Shown: positions 1-7,977 of the stretch, in pieces
How the letters are laid out: each line of letters starts with the position of its first letter
Position numbering within the stretch: position 1 is the first letter of the stretch
Source: Chromatiaceae bacterium
GTDB taxonomy: Bacteria; Pseudomonadota; Gammaproteobacteria; Chromatiales; Chromatiaceae
Length of the DNA: 44,783 nucleotides
Assembly (NCBI GenBank): GCA_022340805.1
Contig: JAJDNF010000060.1
Location: 1-44,783 of the forward strand
Reading direction: 5' to 3'
The notes under the pieces: model-generated
Database searches by the model: none
Told to the model about the DNA's origin: nothing
The model's input: only the letters and a program-made list of their open reading frames with translations
Translations under genes and position numbers: made by a program

Positions 1-2
1 GT

Positions 3-134
3 TGTTTGCGACGGTTGAACAAAAAAGGCAATCGCCTGTTGCTGGCCGGTAAACACCCGAACAAGGTGAAGGTGGCCTGCGCTCGGGAGATGGTGGGATT
101 CATCTGGGAATCACTGAATCGCGCAGCAGCCTGA
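3..134 (+). pseudogene. IS110-like transposase, C-terminal end (runs off the left edge)
   Basis: The open frame enters from the left edge and stops at 132-134. It reads through KVACAREMVGFIW and ends in Ala-Ala-Ala, which resembles the extreme C-terminus of IS110/IS1111-family transposases (DEDD catalytic domain plus transposase_20 domain). Only about 43 residues are visible, so neither the catalytic residues nor intactness can be judged. It may be the tail of a complete element outside the window. It sits next to other transposon debris, which fits an insertion-prone segment. The family call rests on a short C-terminal resemblance only. Confidence 0.55.
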
Positions 135-523
135 AAGCGCCCAACAACGAGATTCATGTTTATTGTCGATCTGAATACGACAGTTGATTCGGAGGGTAAG
201 ACGGAGATCGGAAAGTCCACGCGTGCTTCCTTAGAGGACTGCATTGCGAGTGATGCAGAGCACCTGTGTATAGGTTGTGGCTGCCCCGAAACGGACAGAT
301 CTTACTGCGTTACCCAGCACGCGAATATGAGGATGTTAGTCCAAGGTCATCCCACTCCGGATCCAGCGAATATTCAGCTTGGCAAATGGGGCGTCTATAT
401 GAGGTCGCATAAAGCCCATATTGCCGGATTTCCCCTTGTAATCTCAGTGCGCCCACAGGCCGAGCGAATCCGCACCGCGTCAATGGATGATGCAGCCTGG
501 TGAATGAGCTCGTCATGGATTGG
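135..523. other. Flank of the IS110-like element, no convincing gene
   Basis: An open frame of 115 codons (156-503, plus) lies here, but it has no recognisable domain and a cysteine-containing segment (CIGCGCPETD) that I cannot assign. The position directly 3' of an IS110-like transposase is where IS1111-group elements keep a non-coding right end that can encode a bridge RNA. I see no direct proof of such an RNA. I read the stretch as transposon flank. Confidence 0.35.
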
Positions 524-701
524 TCAGTCGAACAAGCTCGCTTGCGGTGGCGCCCGGCACGGCGGCCGCCTCGCGGCTTCGGGTTCAGCCGTCTTCGTAT
601 CCAAGTGTGTGAGGATTTTATCGATGACGTGGGGGTGTTCGATACAGGCAATGATTCGCGCTGCTCCGGCGCAGATCGGGCAGGTCTCGATGTCGATACC
701 G

Positions 702-772
702 ACCAAATCGCCTGGAGCGTTTTGGAACAGCCGCAGGCTGGCCCGAAGGGCGGAGGGCAGGATGCCCGGAGT
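702..772. repeat. 71-bp palindrome-rich insertion inside the IS91 remnant
   Basis: Relative to the expected transposase reading (...LKRV-F-GIDIET...), 71 extra bases separate the codons for LKRV and GIDIET. Read on the minus strand the insert carries three successive small inverted repeats: GGGCA-TCC-TGCCC, GCCC-TTC-GGGC and AGCC-TGC-GGCT. Its length is not a multiple of three and accounts for the frame change. The last palindrome is shared with the 910-959 insertion. It looks like a REP-type or similar miniature element. Confidence 0.55.
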
Positions 773-909
773 AACACCCGCTTGAGGCGCTGCGCCCAGG
801 TCATCGCGGCACGGCGTTCGGCTGGCCTAGGCTCTTCCGGATCCGCGGCCCTGGCGTGCTGACCGCCCCTGGCGCGCTTGGCCGGTGTCACCCGCGCGCG
901 GTGCTTGCT

Positions 910-959
910 GTTACCGCTATGCTTTCAGCCTGCGGCTTCGTGACCTCCGCTTCGCTACG
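910..959. repeat. 50-bp insertion inside the IS91 remnant
   Basis: Removing these 50 bases restores the usual transposase sequence across HGVFAPN-SKHRARVTPAKR. The insertion is bordered by AAC on both sides, compatible with a 3-bp target duplication, and contains AGCC-GCA-GGCT, the reverse complement of the palindrome in the 702-772 insertion. It shifts the frame by two bases. A short mobile repeat is the simplest explanation. Confidence 0.55.
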
Positions 960-1157
960 GTTGGGCGCGAATACACCGTGGAAACGAGTGAGGTTGACCC
1001 GCGGTTTCGGTATCAGGGCCGCCAGCCGTGCGATGAAATCGAGGGGTTCGAAGATGACATGCGTCGTGCCATCACGGTAAGGCGTCTTCAACTGATACCG
1101 GACGTTGCCATTCGGGGGCCGGGTCGATGTCACCAGCAACACATCGGGTTGCGGCGG

Positions 1158-2858
1158 TCACGCCGCGCCGCACATCACCTTGCCCTTTCTGATCGCCTCC
1201 TGAAGATTGCGTGCGAACTCAATGCGGCCCAGGCGTTTGCGAATACCCGCGCGCCGCAGCTTGAGGATCATGCGCGCCTGCAGGTTGCTGATCACCAGCC
1301 CGACCCCGCGTGCGGCAAGGTTGCTGACGATCGACTCCATCGCGACGATCGCGCTCATGTCCAACATGCTGACCTCGGACATGTCCAACACCACCACGCG
1401 CACCTGCGGCGTCACCTCGGTCAGACTGCGCAACGCCTTTTGCGCCGAGCCGAAGAACAACGGCCCATTGATGTCATAGATCGCGATTTCGCCCGGCACC
1501 GGTAACAGGTTGTCGTGCTCCGGACGCAGCGAGCGGGTCTGCGCCAAATCGATGCTGCGGCGCACGAACAGTCCACCGGCCAGGCCCATGCCGACTCCGA
1601 CCGCCACGGTCATATCGAACAACACGGTCAGGCTGAAGCAGGTCAGCAGCACCAAAACGTCGTCGCGCGGCGCAATGCGCAGGATGCGCACGAAGTGCCG
1701 CGCTTCGCTCATGTTCCAGGCGACCATCAGCAACAAGGCCGCCATCGCGGCCATCGGGATGTAGGCGAGCAACGGCGCGAGAAACAGGATCGCGGCGAGA
1801 ATGAACAGGCCGTGGGTCACCGACGCCAGCGGCGACGAGCCGCCGGCACGCACATTGGCCGCGGTGCGGGCAATCGCCGCGGTGGCCGGTATACCACCGA
1901 AAAAGGGCGCGAGCATGTTGCCAAGGCCCTGCCCGATCAGCTCATCATTCGGACTGTGCTTTTTGCCGGACATCCCGTCGGCCACCACCGCGCACAACAG
2001 GGACTCGATCGCGCCGAGCACGGCAATGGTGAAGGCCGCCGGCAGCAGCGTGCGGATCAGTTCGAAGCTGATACCGATTGGCTGACCGGCCGCATCGGGC
2101 AGCGCGGTCGGCCACGCAAAAGCGGGCAGCATTGGTGGAATGCCACTACCGCTGACGCCGTTCAACTCGTAGCGGAATCGCGAGCCGATGGTGGCAATGG
2201 CGGTGCCATCGCCGAGCGCGTTCAGTGCCCAGCCGATCAATGAACCCAGCAACACCGCCACCAGGTGGCCCGGTATCCTGATCTTGAGCCGCGGCCACAC
2301 CAGCAGCACACCAAGGGTCGTCGCACCGACCAGCAGCTCCTGCGGCTGGACGGTATCGAGTGAACGCAGGATCAGCCACGCCTTGTCGAGGTAGTGCCCA
2401 TCGAACGCGGCGATATCCAGGCCGAGAAAATCCTTGATCTGCAGGGTCGCGATCACCACCCCGATGCCAGCGGTAAAGCCAATGACCACCGGATACGGAA
2501 CGATTTCGATCAGGCGGCCGAACCGCGCCAGTCCCATCAGTACCAGGATCACGCCGGCCATGAAGCCACTGATCAGCAGGCCGCCGATGCCGAACTGCTG
2601 CACGATCGGCAGCAGCACCACGACGAACGCCGCAGTCGGCCCCGAGATATTGACCTTCGATCCCCCCGAGATCGCAATCGCAATCCCGGCCACGATCGCG
2701 GTGTACAGGCCATGCTGCGGCGGCACACCACTGGCGATCGCCAATGCCATCGACAACGGCAGCGCAATGATCCCCACTGTAAGGCCGGCCAGCAGGTTCG
2801 CGCGGATGCTGGCCGGCGAACGCTGGTTGATGAGTGATTTGCTCAGGGCAGAAAACAC
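1158..2858 (-). CDS. dauA: SulP-family anion/C4-dicarboxylate transporter (DauA/YchM type)
   Basis: This inner-membrane SLC26/SulP transporter has a hydrophobic transport domain of 10 or more segments followed by a cytoplasmic C-terminal STAS domain. Family hallmarks are visible throughout: AGLTVGIIALPLSMALAIAS near the N-terminus, GGSKVNISGPTAAF, LARFGRLIEIVPYPVVIGFT, LLPAAFTIAVLGAIESLLCA and FFGGIPATAAIARTAANVRA. The STAS part carries VVVLDMSEVSMLDMSAIVAM. The similarity to E. coli DauA is close along the whole length. DauA moves C4-dicarboxylates, while other SulP members move sulfate or bicarbonate, so the substrate is inferred. I chose the GTG at 2858 (566 aa, near the usual length); an ATG at 2942 would add a low-complexity leader. 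The gene is intact although mobile-element debris touches its 3' end. Confidence 0.88.
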   Translation of the reverse strand: MFSALSKSLINQRSPASIRANLLAGLTVGIIALPLSMALAIASGVPPQHGLYTAIVAGIAIAISGGSKVNISGPTAAFVVVLLPIVQQFGIGGLLISGFMAGVILVLMGLARFGRLIEIVPYPVVIGFTAGIGVVIATLQIKDFLGLDIAAFDGHYLDKAWLILRSLDTVQPQELLVGATTLGVLLVWPRLKIRIPGHLVAVLLGSLIGWALNALGDGTAIATIGSRFRYELNGVSGSGIPPMLPAFAWPTALPDAAGQPIGISFELIRTLLPAAFTIAVLGAIESLLCAVVADGMSGKKHSPNDELIGQGLGNMLAPFFGGIPATAAIARTAANVRAGGSSPLASVTHGLFILAAILFLAPLLAYIPMAAMAALLLMVAWNMSEARHFVRILRIAPRDDVLVLLTCFSLTVLFDMTVAVGVGMGLAGGLFVRRSIDLAQTRSLRPEHDNLLPVPGEIAIYDINGPLFFGSAQKALRSLTEVTPQVRVVVLDMSEVSMLDMSAIVAMESIVSNLAARGVGLVISNLQARMILKLRRAGIRKRLGRIEFARNLQEAIRKGKVMCGAA

Positions 2859-3114
2859 CGCGCAATTCTCTGTGCAGGGAGTGGAACGATGCGACCTCAG
2901 CGGCGGCACAGCCATAGCGGCCACCGCGGCCACCGCGGTCAACAGCAGCCACTATGCGACAAGCGCTGGTGCCGGACAATAGACCCGGTCACCACTCGGC
3001 ATTTGCGATGCGCTGCGCGCGATCACGCGCGGCGGTAAGATCAGGGGCGAAGGACATGCTCGACTGCAGTCTCCGGCCGGGTGGAAAAGCTGCCGTTTCA
3101 GTTGGAGGGGACGA

Positions 3115-3531
3115 TTGAACAAGACGCCGTTGCTGTTGATTCCGATCGTGCTGGCCGCGGCCGGATTTTTTGCCTGGAACCAGTCGCGTGACACTGGGCA
3201 GGGTGCGACCCGGCTGACGTTGTACGGCAATGTGGATCTGTGCGAGTTCGACCTGGCGTTCGACACCCCCGGGCACGTGGCGCAAATTCTGGTGAATGAG
3301 GGTGATGCGGTAGCCGCCGGGCAGCCACTGGCGCGCCTGCGCAGCGAAAAACTCGAAGCGTCGGCGGCCGCTGCCAGGGCCGTGGTCGAGGCGGCCAGGC
3401 AGGCACTGGCCAAGCTCGAGGCAGGCAGCCGGCCACAGGAGAACCGTATCGCCCAGGCGCGGGCCGATGCGCTGCAGGCCAAGGCGCGCATTGCGCAGAT
3501 CAGCTACGCAAGGCTGCGCAAGCCGATCTAG
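3115..3531 (+). pseudogene. HlyD/YbhG-type periplasmic adaptor, truncated
   Basis: A TTG start preceded by GGAGGGG opens a frame with one N-terminal membrane anchor (LLLIPIVLAAAGFFAWNQ). A lipoyl-like half-motif follows (GHVAQILVNEGDAVAAGQPL), then the first alpha-helix of the hairpin. Complete membrane fusion proteins of this kind have about 320-350 residues; this frame stops after 138. The end, ISYARLRKPI, looks like the LAYTRLRAP strand that normally follows the whole helical hairpin, so an internal deletion has joined the two parts just before the stop. No ABC transporter partner follows. The stump is probably non-functional. The breakpoint lies about 230 bp before a tRNA fragment, so element excision or rearrangement may have caused it. 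Confidence 0.75.
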
Positions 3532-3760
3532 TCCTTGCATTGCAGCAAGTGCTGTATTAAACAAAGGTGACGTATCTGGGGTAGGCAGCCGCTTTGACTG
3601 CTCGGCTCGAGTAACGTATGGACTGAAGAACAGAAACCGGCTGCGCCCGCCAGTGGTTTGCGGAACGCGGTATCGGTAGCCGATCACGGCGCCAGATTTG
3701 ATGGAAACCGCGATCACGGGCGGGCCAGTCCAGCCAGTGTCCCGGGTTGGATCGCCGCCA
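3532..3760. other. Non-coding junction between the truncated adaptor gene and the tRNA fragment
   Basis: No reading frame here has recognisable similarity. Its position between a truncated gene and a partial tRNA suggests leftover sequence from an integrated element. I see no integrase motif in any frame. Confidence 0.4.
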
Positions 3761-3808
3761 TGATTCGTAATCAGTAGGTCGGCGGTTCGATTCCGCCCAT
3801 TGGCTCCA
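3761..3808 (+). tRNA. 3' fragment of a tRNA-Thr (CGT) gene, likely attachment-site scar
   Basis: The 48 bases contain an anticodon loop TTCGTAA flanked by TGA/TCA, then AGGTC, a perfect T arm (GGCGG-TTCGATT-CCGCC) and the acceptor 3' strand CATTGGC-T-CCA. The matching 5' acceptor strand and D arm are absent upstream, so this is the 3' part of a threonine tRNA with anticodon CGT and not a working gene. Integrases of islands and phages commonly recombine in exactly this 3' portion and leave such a copy at one end. The intact gene must lie outside the window; the tRNA-Thr at 44341 has a different anticodon. Confidence 0.75.
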
Positions 3809-3867
3809 TCTTTCCCGTCGCGCCCGACATCGAGCCGACTGGCGCCGTTAGCCGAGGGACTCCCCTG

Positions 3868-4368
3868 TTGCCCAGACCCCAGCACCTGCTCGCACTTCTG
3901 CTCGTCGGTAGCGCATGCCTCGCCTATAACGGCGAGCAACAGCTGCCAGGACGGGTGCTGCGCGTCATCGACGGCGACAGTCTGATCCTGGAGATGCGCG
4001 GCAGCCAGTACCTTATCGAACTGGCCGGCATCGATGCACCGGAGCCCAGCCAACCCTGGGGCGGCGCGGCAACCGATCGCCTGTACACGACCCTGACCGG
4101 CGCCTTTGTCGTCGTCCATACCAGTGACGACGACTTCACCGGCCCGATCCACGGCAGCGTGATCTATAAGGGCCGCGACGTCGCACTGGACATGCTGTAT
4201 GACGGCCTGGCCTGGTCCACCGTTCCGACCGATACGTCTGCGGGTGCCCCGGGCAACCCCTACACCGACGCCGAGGCCGCGGCACGCGCCGCCCGGCGCG
4301 GCCTGTGGTCGGACGACAACCCAGTCCCGCCCTGGGCGTGGCGGGCCGGCATACAGCCCAACCGCTAG
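3868..4368 (+). CDS. Exported staphylococcal-nuclease-fold protein, probably catalytically inactive
   Basis: The 166-residue product begins at a TTG codon. A hydrophobic stretch (residues about 6-19) looks like a signal peptide. The rest is an SNase-like (thermonuclease) OB-fold: GRVLRVIDGDSLIL, then YLIELAGIDAPEPSQPWG and a late AARAARRGLWS. The calcium-site aspartates (the DGD motif at about 35-37, and D56) and the general-base glutamate (E59 of DAPE) are present. The arginine that should precede LAGIDAPE (Arg35 of staphylococcal nuclease) is E51, and the YGR that should carry Arg87 reads FTG at 90-92. Loss of both arginines makes ordinary nuclease activity unlikely, so a binding role is possible. 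The gene starts about 60 bp after the tRNA fragment and runs convergently towards tamB. Confidence 0.75.
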   Translation: MPRPQHLLALLLVGSACLAYNGEQQLPGRVLRVIDGDSLILEMRGSQYLIELAGIDAPEPSQPWGGAATDRLYTTLTGAFVVVHTSDDDFTGPIHGSVIYKGRDVALDMLYDGLAWSTVPTDTSAGAPGNPYTDAEAAARAARRGLWSDDNPVPPWAWRAGIQPNR

Positions 4369-4503
4369 GAGTCTGCGCGGCAAAGCCGGCCGCACAACCG
4401 CGCACGGGGCATGCGGCGCAGGCGGTAATACACGCGAGAGGCAGATGCGGTGCAATACGCTTCGCTATTGGCACCCGACCGCCACCAGACGCGGCGCGCC
4501 ACG

Positions 4504-7500
4504 CTAATTGTGTTCGAGCCGATACAGCAGATCGACCGACTGCTGGATACCGGAGCGGCTCTCCAGTTCGAGCCGTTTGCTGAGTTTCAGGCGCAGCAGG
4601 ATCGCACCCTCAGGGCTGAACAGCCCCTGCGAGTAACCGAGATACAGGTCGGGGTTGAGGTATTTGCCGAGCACCAGCGAGGTGTCTTCCAGGCCGTTCT
4701 CACCGCTTTCCACGCGCAGATCGTCCAGGCCCAGGCGGTCGCTCATCTCCAGCAGCAAAGGCTCACTCTGCGCCACGCCGAACGCAAGCGCGGCCGAGGC
4801 GATGAGTTGACCTTCCTCTTGGCGGGCCTGGTCGAGCCCGCGCCCGGTCATCAGGTATGCCAACGCCTGGGCCTCGGGCAGCGCAGGCACGCTGTAAACG
4901 CGTGCGCGCGGTTTGCTGAGCGGACCAGTCAGGGCCAGGTAGGCCTTGGTGTCGCCGTCGCGCGACACGCGCAGCGCGCGCAGGTCGACATCCGGGTTGC
5001 CCGGCGGACCGGCGAACAATAGTCGGCCCAGCTCGACCTGCAGGTCCTGGCCGTAGGCCTTGTAGTGGCCGTCGCGCATCTCGATCTTGCCGTCGACGGT
5101 CACACCCCGCGCCTCCTCGGTGGCGTCGAGCGCGCCCGTCAGGCCCGTCTTCAGGCCAAACCCCTCGAAGGTGACTGCCTTGCCGAGTTCGACACGGACC
5201 TTGGCAGTCAGGTTGCGAACCTGTGGCGCGGGTGCCGCTTCTTCATGCTCCCCGACAACGATCTCGTCGTCCGATACCGCGACCGTGCCGGCCGGCAGCT
5301 CCTCGAGTTTGATCGTCGCCTTGGGAATGCGCAGCGTTCCGGACAGGTGATAAGGCAGGTCGCCCTGCAGCCTGAGGTCGGGTGACAGGGTCACATGGGC
5401 CTCGGGCTGCTTCAGTGCCTCGAAATCCTTACCACGCACGCTCAGATCGACCGCGGGACCACCGGCGCCAGCCAGGTCGACACTGCCTTTCAGGTCGAGC
5501 CGCCCGCCGCCGGAACTGGCCCGCCCGCGCACCTGCAGCGGTGCCACGCCATCCCCGTTCACGCTCAGCCCGATACCGTCAACCAGGATCCCGGCTGCCG
5601 GCACTCTGGCACTCGCCTCGCTGACCTGCAGACCACCGGAGATGCGCGGCGCGTCCAGGGTGCCGCCCAACTTTGCCGAAACCGCCAGCCGGCCCTCCAC
5701 CTCTTCGAGCGCAGGGACGAATCCGGCGATCAGACCGAGGTCCGGGAAATCCGCCTTCAGCTCACCGCCCAAGGCCCGCCGTCCTTCCTGTGCGGCGCCG
5801 AGCGTTATACCGCCCGCCGCACTACCGTTGGGCCCCAGATCGAAGCGCAGGTCGGCACTGCCACGATCGTTTTCAAAACGCCCGTTGATGCGTGCATTGC
5901 GGTAGGCGAGATCGAACGGCTCCGGGTCTGCCTCGAGACGGATCCGGCCGTCTCCCGGGCGCAGGTCGAAGGTCAGGTTGGGCGCGGCGGTTGGCCCCCT
6001 GGCACTGAATTCGCCGCTCAAACTACCCTTGATCTTGGCCTCATTGGGCAGCAGCGGTGCCAGCTTGGCCAGATCGAATTTGTTCAGTTGCCCGGCCACA
6101 TCCAGGCCGGCGGCCTGGCCCCAGCCACCGCCCGCACACAGATCGGTTGCACCCTGCACCAGGCACAGCCGCCCGCTGCGCACCTCGTCGGCAGCCAGGC
6201 GAAGGCTCGCCGGGGCACGCAGCCGCCACTCGCCCAACGCGGCCTGACTGGCGGTCAGCGCGCGCAGCTCACCCTGCCAGACCTGGCCGATCAGTCCGCC
6301 CTGCGCGCTCAACGTGAAAGCGAATTCCGGGCCATCGGCGGCCAGTTTCAGGCGATGCATGGCGAGGTCGCCGTCCAGATCGGCGCTCAGGCCATTCACG
6401 ACCTGGCCGTCCAGGTCCAGCCCCGTCAGGCGCGCACGGCCGCTGCCCTTGTCGTCACGCCAGTCGACACTCAGGTCGAACTGCTGCGCGCGCAGGCCCT
6501 CGTAGCCCAGCCCAGCCCCGCTGAACTTACCGACCACGGACGGCTGCGTGCGAGTCCCGCCGAGTTGGCCGTCGCCGTGCAGGCGCCCGCCCAGCCCCGG
6601 GTAAAGCGAGGCCAGATCCGGGGCCTCAATCGCAAAACGCAGGTCGAGCCGGTCGTCCACCCGCCCGTCCAGCTTGATCCGGTTGGGCCCTGAGGCGATA
6701 TCGAGCGCCTCGGCGCGCAGACGCCCGGCGTCCCAATCCAGCGCGCCGCTGGCCTTGACCGGGTAACCGCGCAGGCGACCTGTTAACCCGTCGATGTGCG
6801 CCTGCGCGGCGAGCCGTTCACCGGCCTGGTCGAGACTACCGGCAAGCCTGAGGTGGCCGCTGATCTCTCCGGGCCAGTCGGCCGCGAACATCGCGGGATT
6901 CAGTTTTTCGGCCAGCAATTCGAGCTGCCAGCGTGTCCCCGCGTCCCAGCTCAGCGACCCTTCGGCCTGCAGGCGACCGTCTTTGAGTACGACGCCGAGC
7001 GGCTGCAGCCTGAGCCCATTCAGGTCGCCCTGCGCGGCCAGCGAGACATCACCGGGCGGCAGGTCGGGCCCCTGCACGCTGGCACGCAGATTCAGACGGT
7101 AATCGTCCACCATCCCTTCCAGGGTGATGCGCCCGTTGCGCGTCGCCACCTGCGGTACGCCGCGTAACGGCCAGTTCAGTTCAGTCCACTCGGCGGCGAG
7201 ATCGAAGCCAGGCTGCGGCTGGTCGAGCAGCGCGCTGCCCTGCAGGTGAAGCTGTGCCGGGGTCTCGACCCGCAGATCAAAGGCCGGTCGCAGCGCGCTG
7301 CCGGACAGCACCGCCCGCACCGAGACGGCGCCGATGTCCGCGCCGCTGAGTTGCTCGTCGATGTGCGCATTCAGCCCGCCGTCGACGGCATGTGGTGCCG
7401 AGGCCTGCATGCTCACCTCGCCATCCAGCCGCGCACCCGATCCGGCAAACTCGATCTGGCGCAGCGCCAGGCCCTGGCGGTCGAGGCTGAGCACGGCGGC

Positions 7501-7977
7501 CAGGCGGTCGATGCCGACGGCCCCGTCCGGCTGCTCGATCACAACACGCTCGAGCAGCAAGCGGTCGACCTGCACCGCCAGCGGCAGCACCAGGTCGGGG
7601 ATCTGCAGCTGGCCCGGTTCGCTCTCAGTCGCCGGTGGCGGCACCAGGTGCACGTCGCTGGCCGCAATCAGACGGACCTGCAGACGGCCGTCGAGCAGCG
7701 CACGCGGGCGCCAATCGAGCACCAGGTGGCCGATCTCCAGGCGCGAATCGGCGGCCGCGACCGCCAGGTCGTCCAGTTCGAGGCGGCCGAGCAGACTCCC
7801 CGAGCGGTGCACCAGACGCACCTCGACCCCGGCATCGCGCAGCAACTCCACGGACTGGCGCAACGCCCATCCGGTCCCGCCGTCGGTCGCCAGCAGCGCC
7901 AACAGCAGCACCGGCAGGGCCAGTAGGAACAGGGTCGTCCACAGCACCCAGCGCGATAGCGACCGCAGCCTGCTCAA
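4504..7977 (-). CDS. tamB: Translocation and assembly module protein TamB
   Basis: TamB is a very long inner-membrane-anchored, mostly beta-helical periplasmic protein. It works with TamA in outer-membrane protein insertion and in lipid traffic between the membranes. The 1157-residue product has one N-terminal membrane segment (about residues 8-29, rich in Leu/Ala), then over 900 residues of repeating beta-strand sequence of the AsmA/TamB type. The conserved C-terminal DUF490 domain includes ARVYSVPALPEAQALAYLMT and a terminal aromatic-rich stretch ending in LLYRLEHN. The start overlaps the end of tamA by 4 bp, the usual tamA-tamB arrangement, so the pair is cotranscribed and probably translationally coupled. 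No internal interruption is seen. Confidence 0.93.
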   Translation of the reverse strand: MSRLRSLSRWVLWTTLFLLALPVLLLALLATDGGTGWALRQSVELLRDAGVEVRLVHRSGSLLGRLELDDLAVAAADSRLEIGHLVLDWRPRALLDGRLQVRLIAASDVHLVPPPATESEPGQLQIPDLVLPLAVQVDRLLLERVVIEQPDGAVGIDRLAAVLSLDRQGLALRQIEFAGSGARLDGEVSMQASAPHAVDGGLNAHIDEQLSGADIGAVSVRAVLSGSALRPAFDLRVETPAQLHLQGSALLDQPQPGFDLAAEWTELNWPLRGVPQVATRNGRITLEGMVDDYRLNLRASVQGPDLPPGDVSLAAQGDLNGLRLQPLGVVLKDGRLQAEGSLSWDAGTRWQLELLAEKLNPAMFAADWPGEISGHLRLAGSLDQAGERLAAQAHIDGLTGRLRGYPVKASGALDWDAGRLRAEALDIASGPNRIKLDGRVDDRLDLRFAIEAPDLASLYPGLGGRLHGDGQLGGTRTQPSVVGKFSGAGLGYEGLRAQQFDLSVDWRDDKGSGRARLTGLDLDGQVVNGLSADLDGDLAMHRLKLAADGPEFAFTLSAQGGLIGQVWQGELRALTASQAALGEWRLRAPASLRLAADEVRSGRLCLVQGATDLCAGGGWGQAAGLDVAGQLNKFDLAKLAPLLPNEAKIKGSLSGEFSARGPTAAPNLTFDLRPGDGRIRLEADPEPFDLAYRNARINGRFENDRGSADLRFDLGPNGSAAGGITLGAAQEGRRALGGELKADFPDLGLIAGFVPALEEVEGRLAVSAKLGGTLDAPRISGGLQVSEASARVPAAGILVDGIGLSVNGDGVAPLQVRGRASSGGGRLDLKGSVDLAGAGGPAVDLSVRGKDFEALKQPEAHVTLSPDLRLQGDLPYHLSGTLRIPKATIKLEELPAGTVAVSDDEIVVGEHEEAAPAPQVRNLTAKVRVELGKAVTFEGFGLKTGLTGALDATEEARGVTVDGKIEMRDGHYKAYGQDLQVELGRLLFAGPPGNPDVDLRALRVSRDGDTKAYLALTGPLSKPRARVYSVPALPEAQALAYLMTGRGLDQARQEEGQLIASAALAFGVAQSEPLLLEMSDRLGLDDLRVESGENGLEDTSLVLGKYLNPDLYLGYSQGLFSPEGAILLRLKLSKRLELESRSGIQQSVDLLYRLEHN

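Larger units (their letters stand above)
524..1115 (-). pseudogene. IS91-family transposase remnant, frameshifted
   Basis: Three minus-strand pieces in different frames together give the C-terminal half of an IS91-type (Y1, rolling-circle) transposase. Bases about 1115-960 encode PYRDGTTHVIFEPLDFIARL and VNLTRFHGVFAPN. Bases about 909-773 encode TPAKRARGG and PAERRAAMTWAQRLKRV. Bases 701-524 encode GIDIETCPICAGAARIIA and end PPQASLFD. These blocks occur in this order in the family, ahead of the CPxC zinc-binding tail. The N-terminal half with the HUH and tyrosine motifs is missing. Each frame change coincides with a short palindromic insertion (702-772 and 910-959). The copy cannot encode an active enzyme. 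Confidence 0.85.

Noticed and set aside
156..503. 115-codon frame after the IS110-like end, considered as a gene
   Set aside because: No domain, no good ribosome site, and the position fits transposon flank; kept only as a flank note.
135..523. IS110-type bridge RNA
   Set aside because: The position is possible for the IS1111 group, but I could not identify the guide loops or element end.
2989..4455. Long minus-strand frame containing a GRNRTADLLITN-like stretch
   Set aside because: That stretch is the translated tRNA-Thr fragment; the rest is antisense to the adaptor and nuclease-fold genes and has no domain.
5395..6693. 432-codon plus-strand frame opposite tamB
   Set aside because: It is antisense to TamB; no domain and no ribosome binding site.
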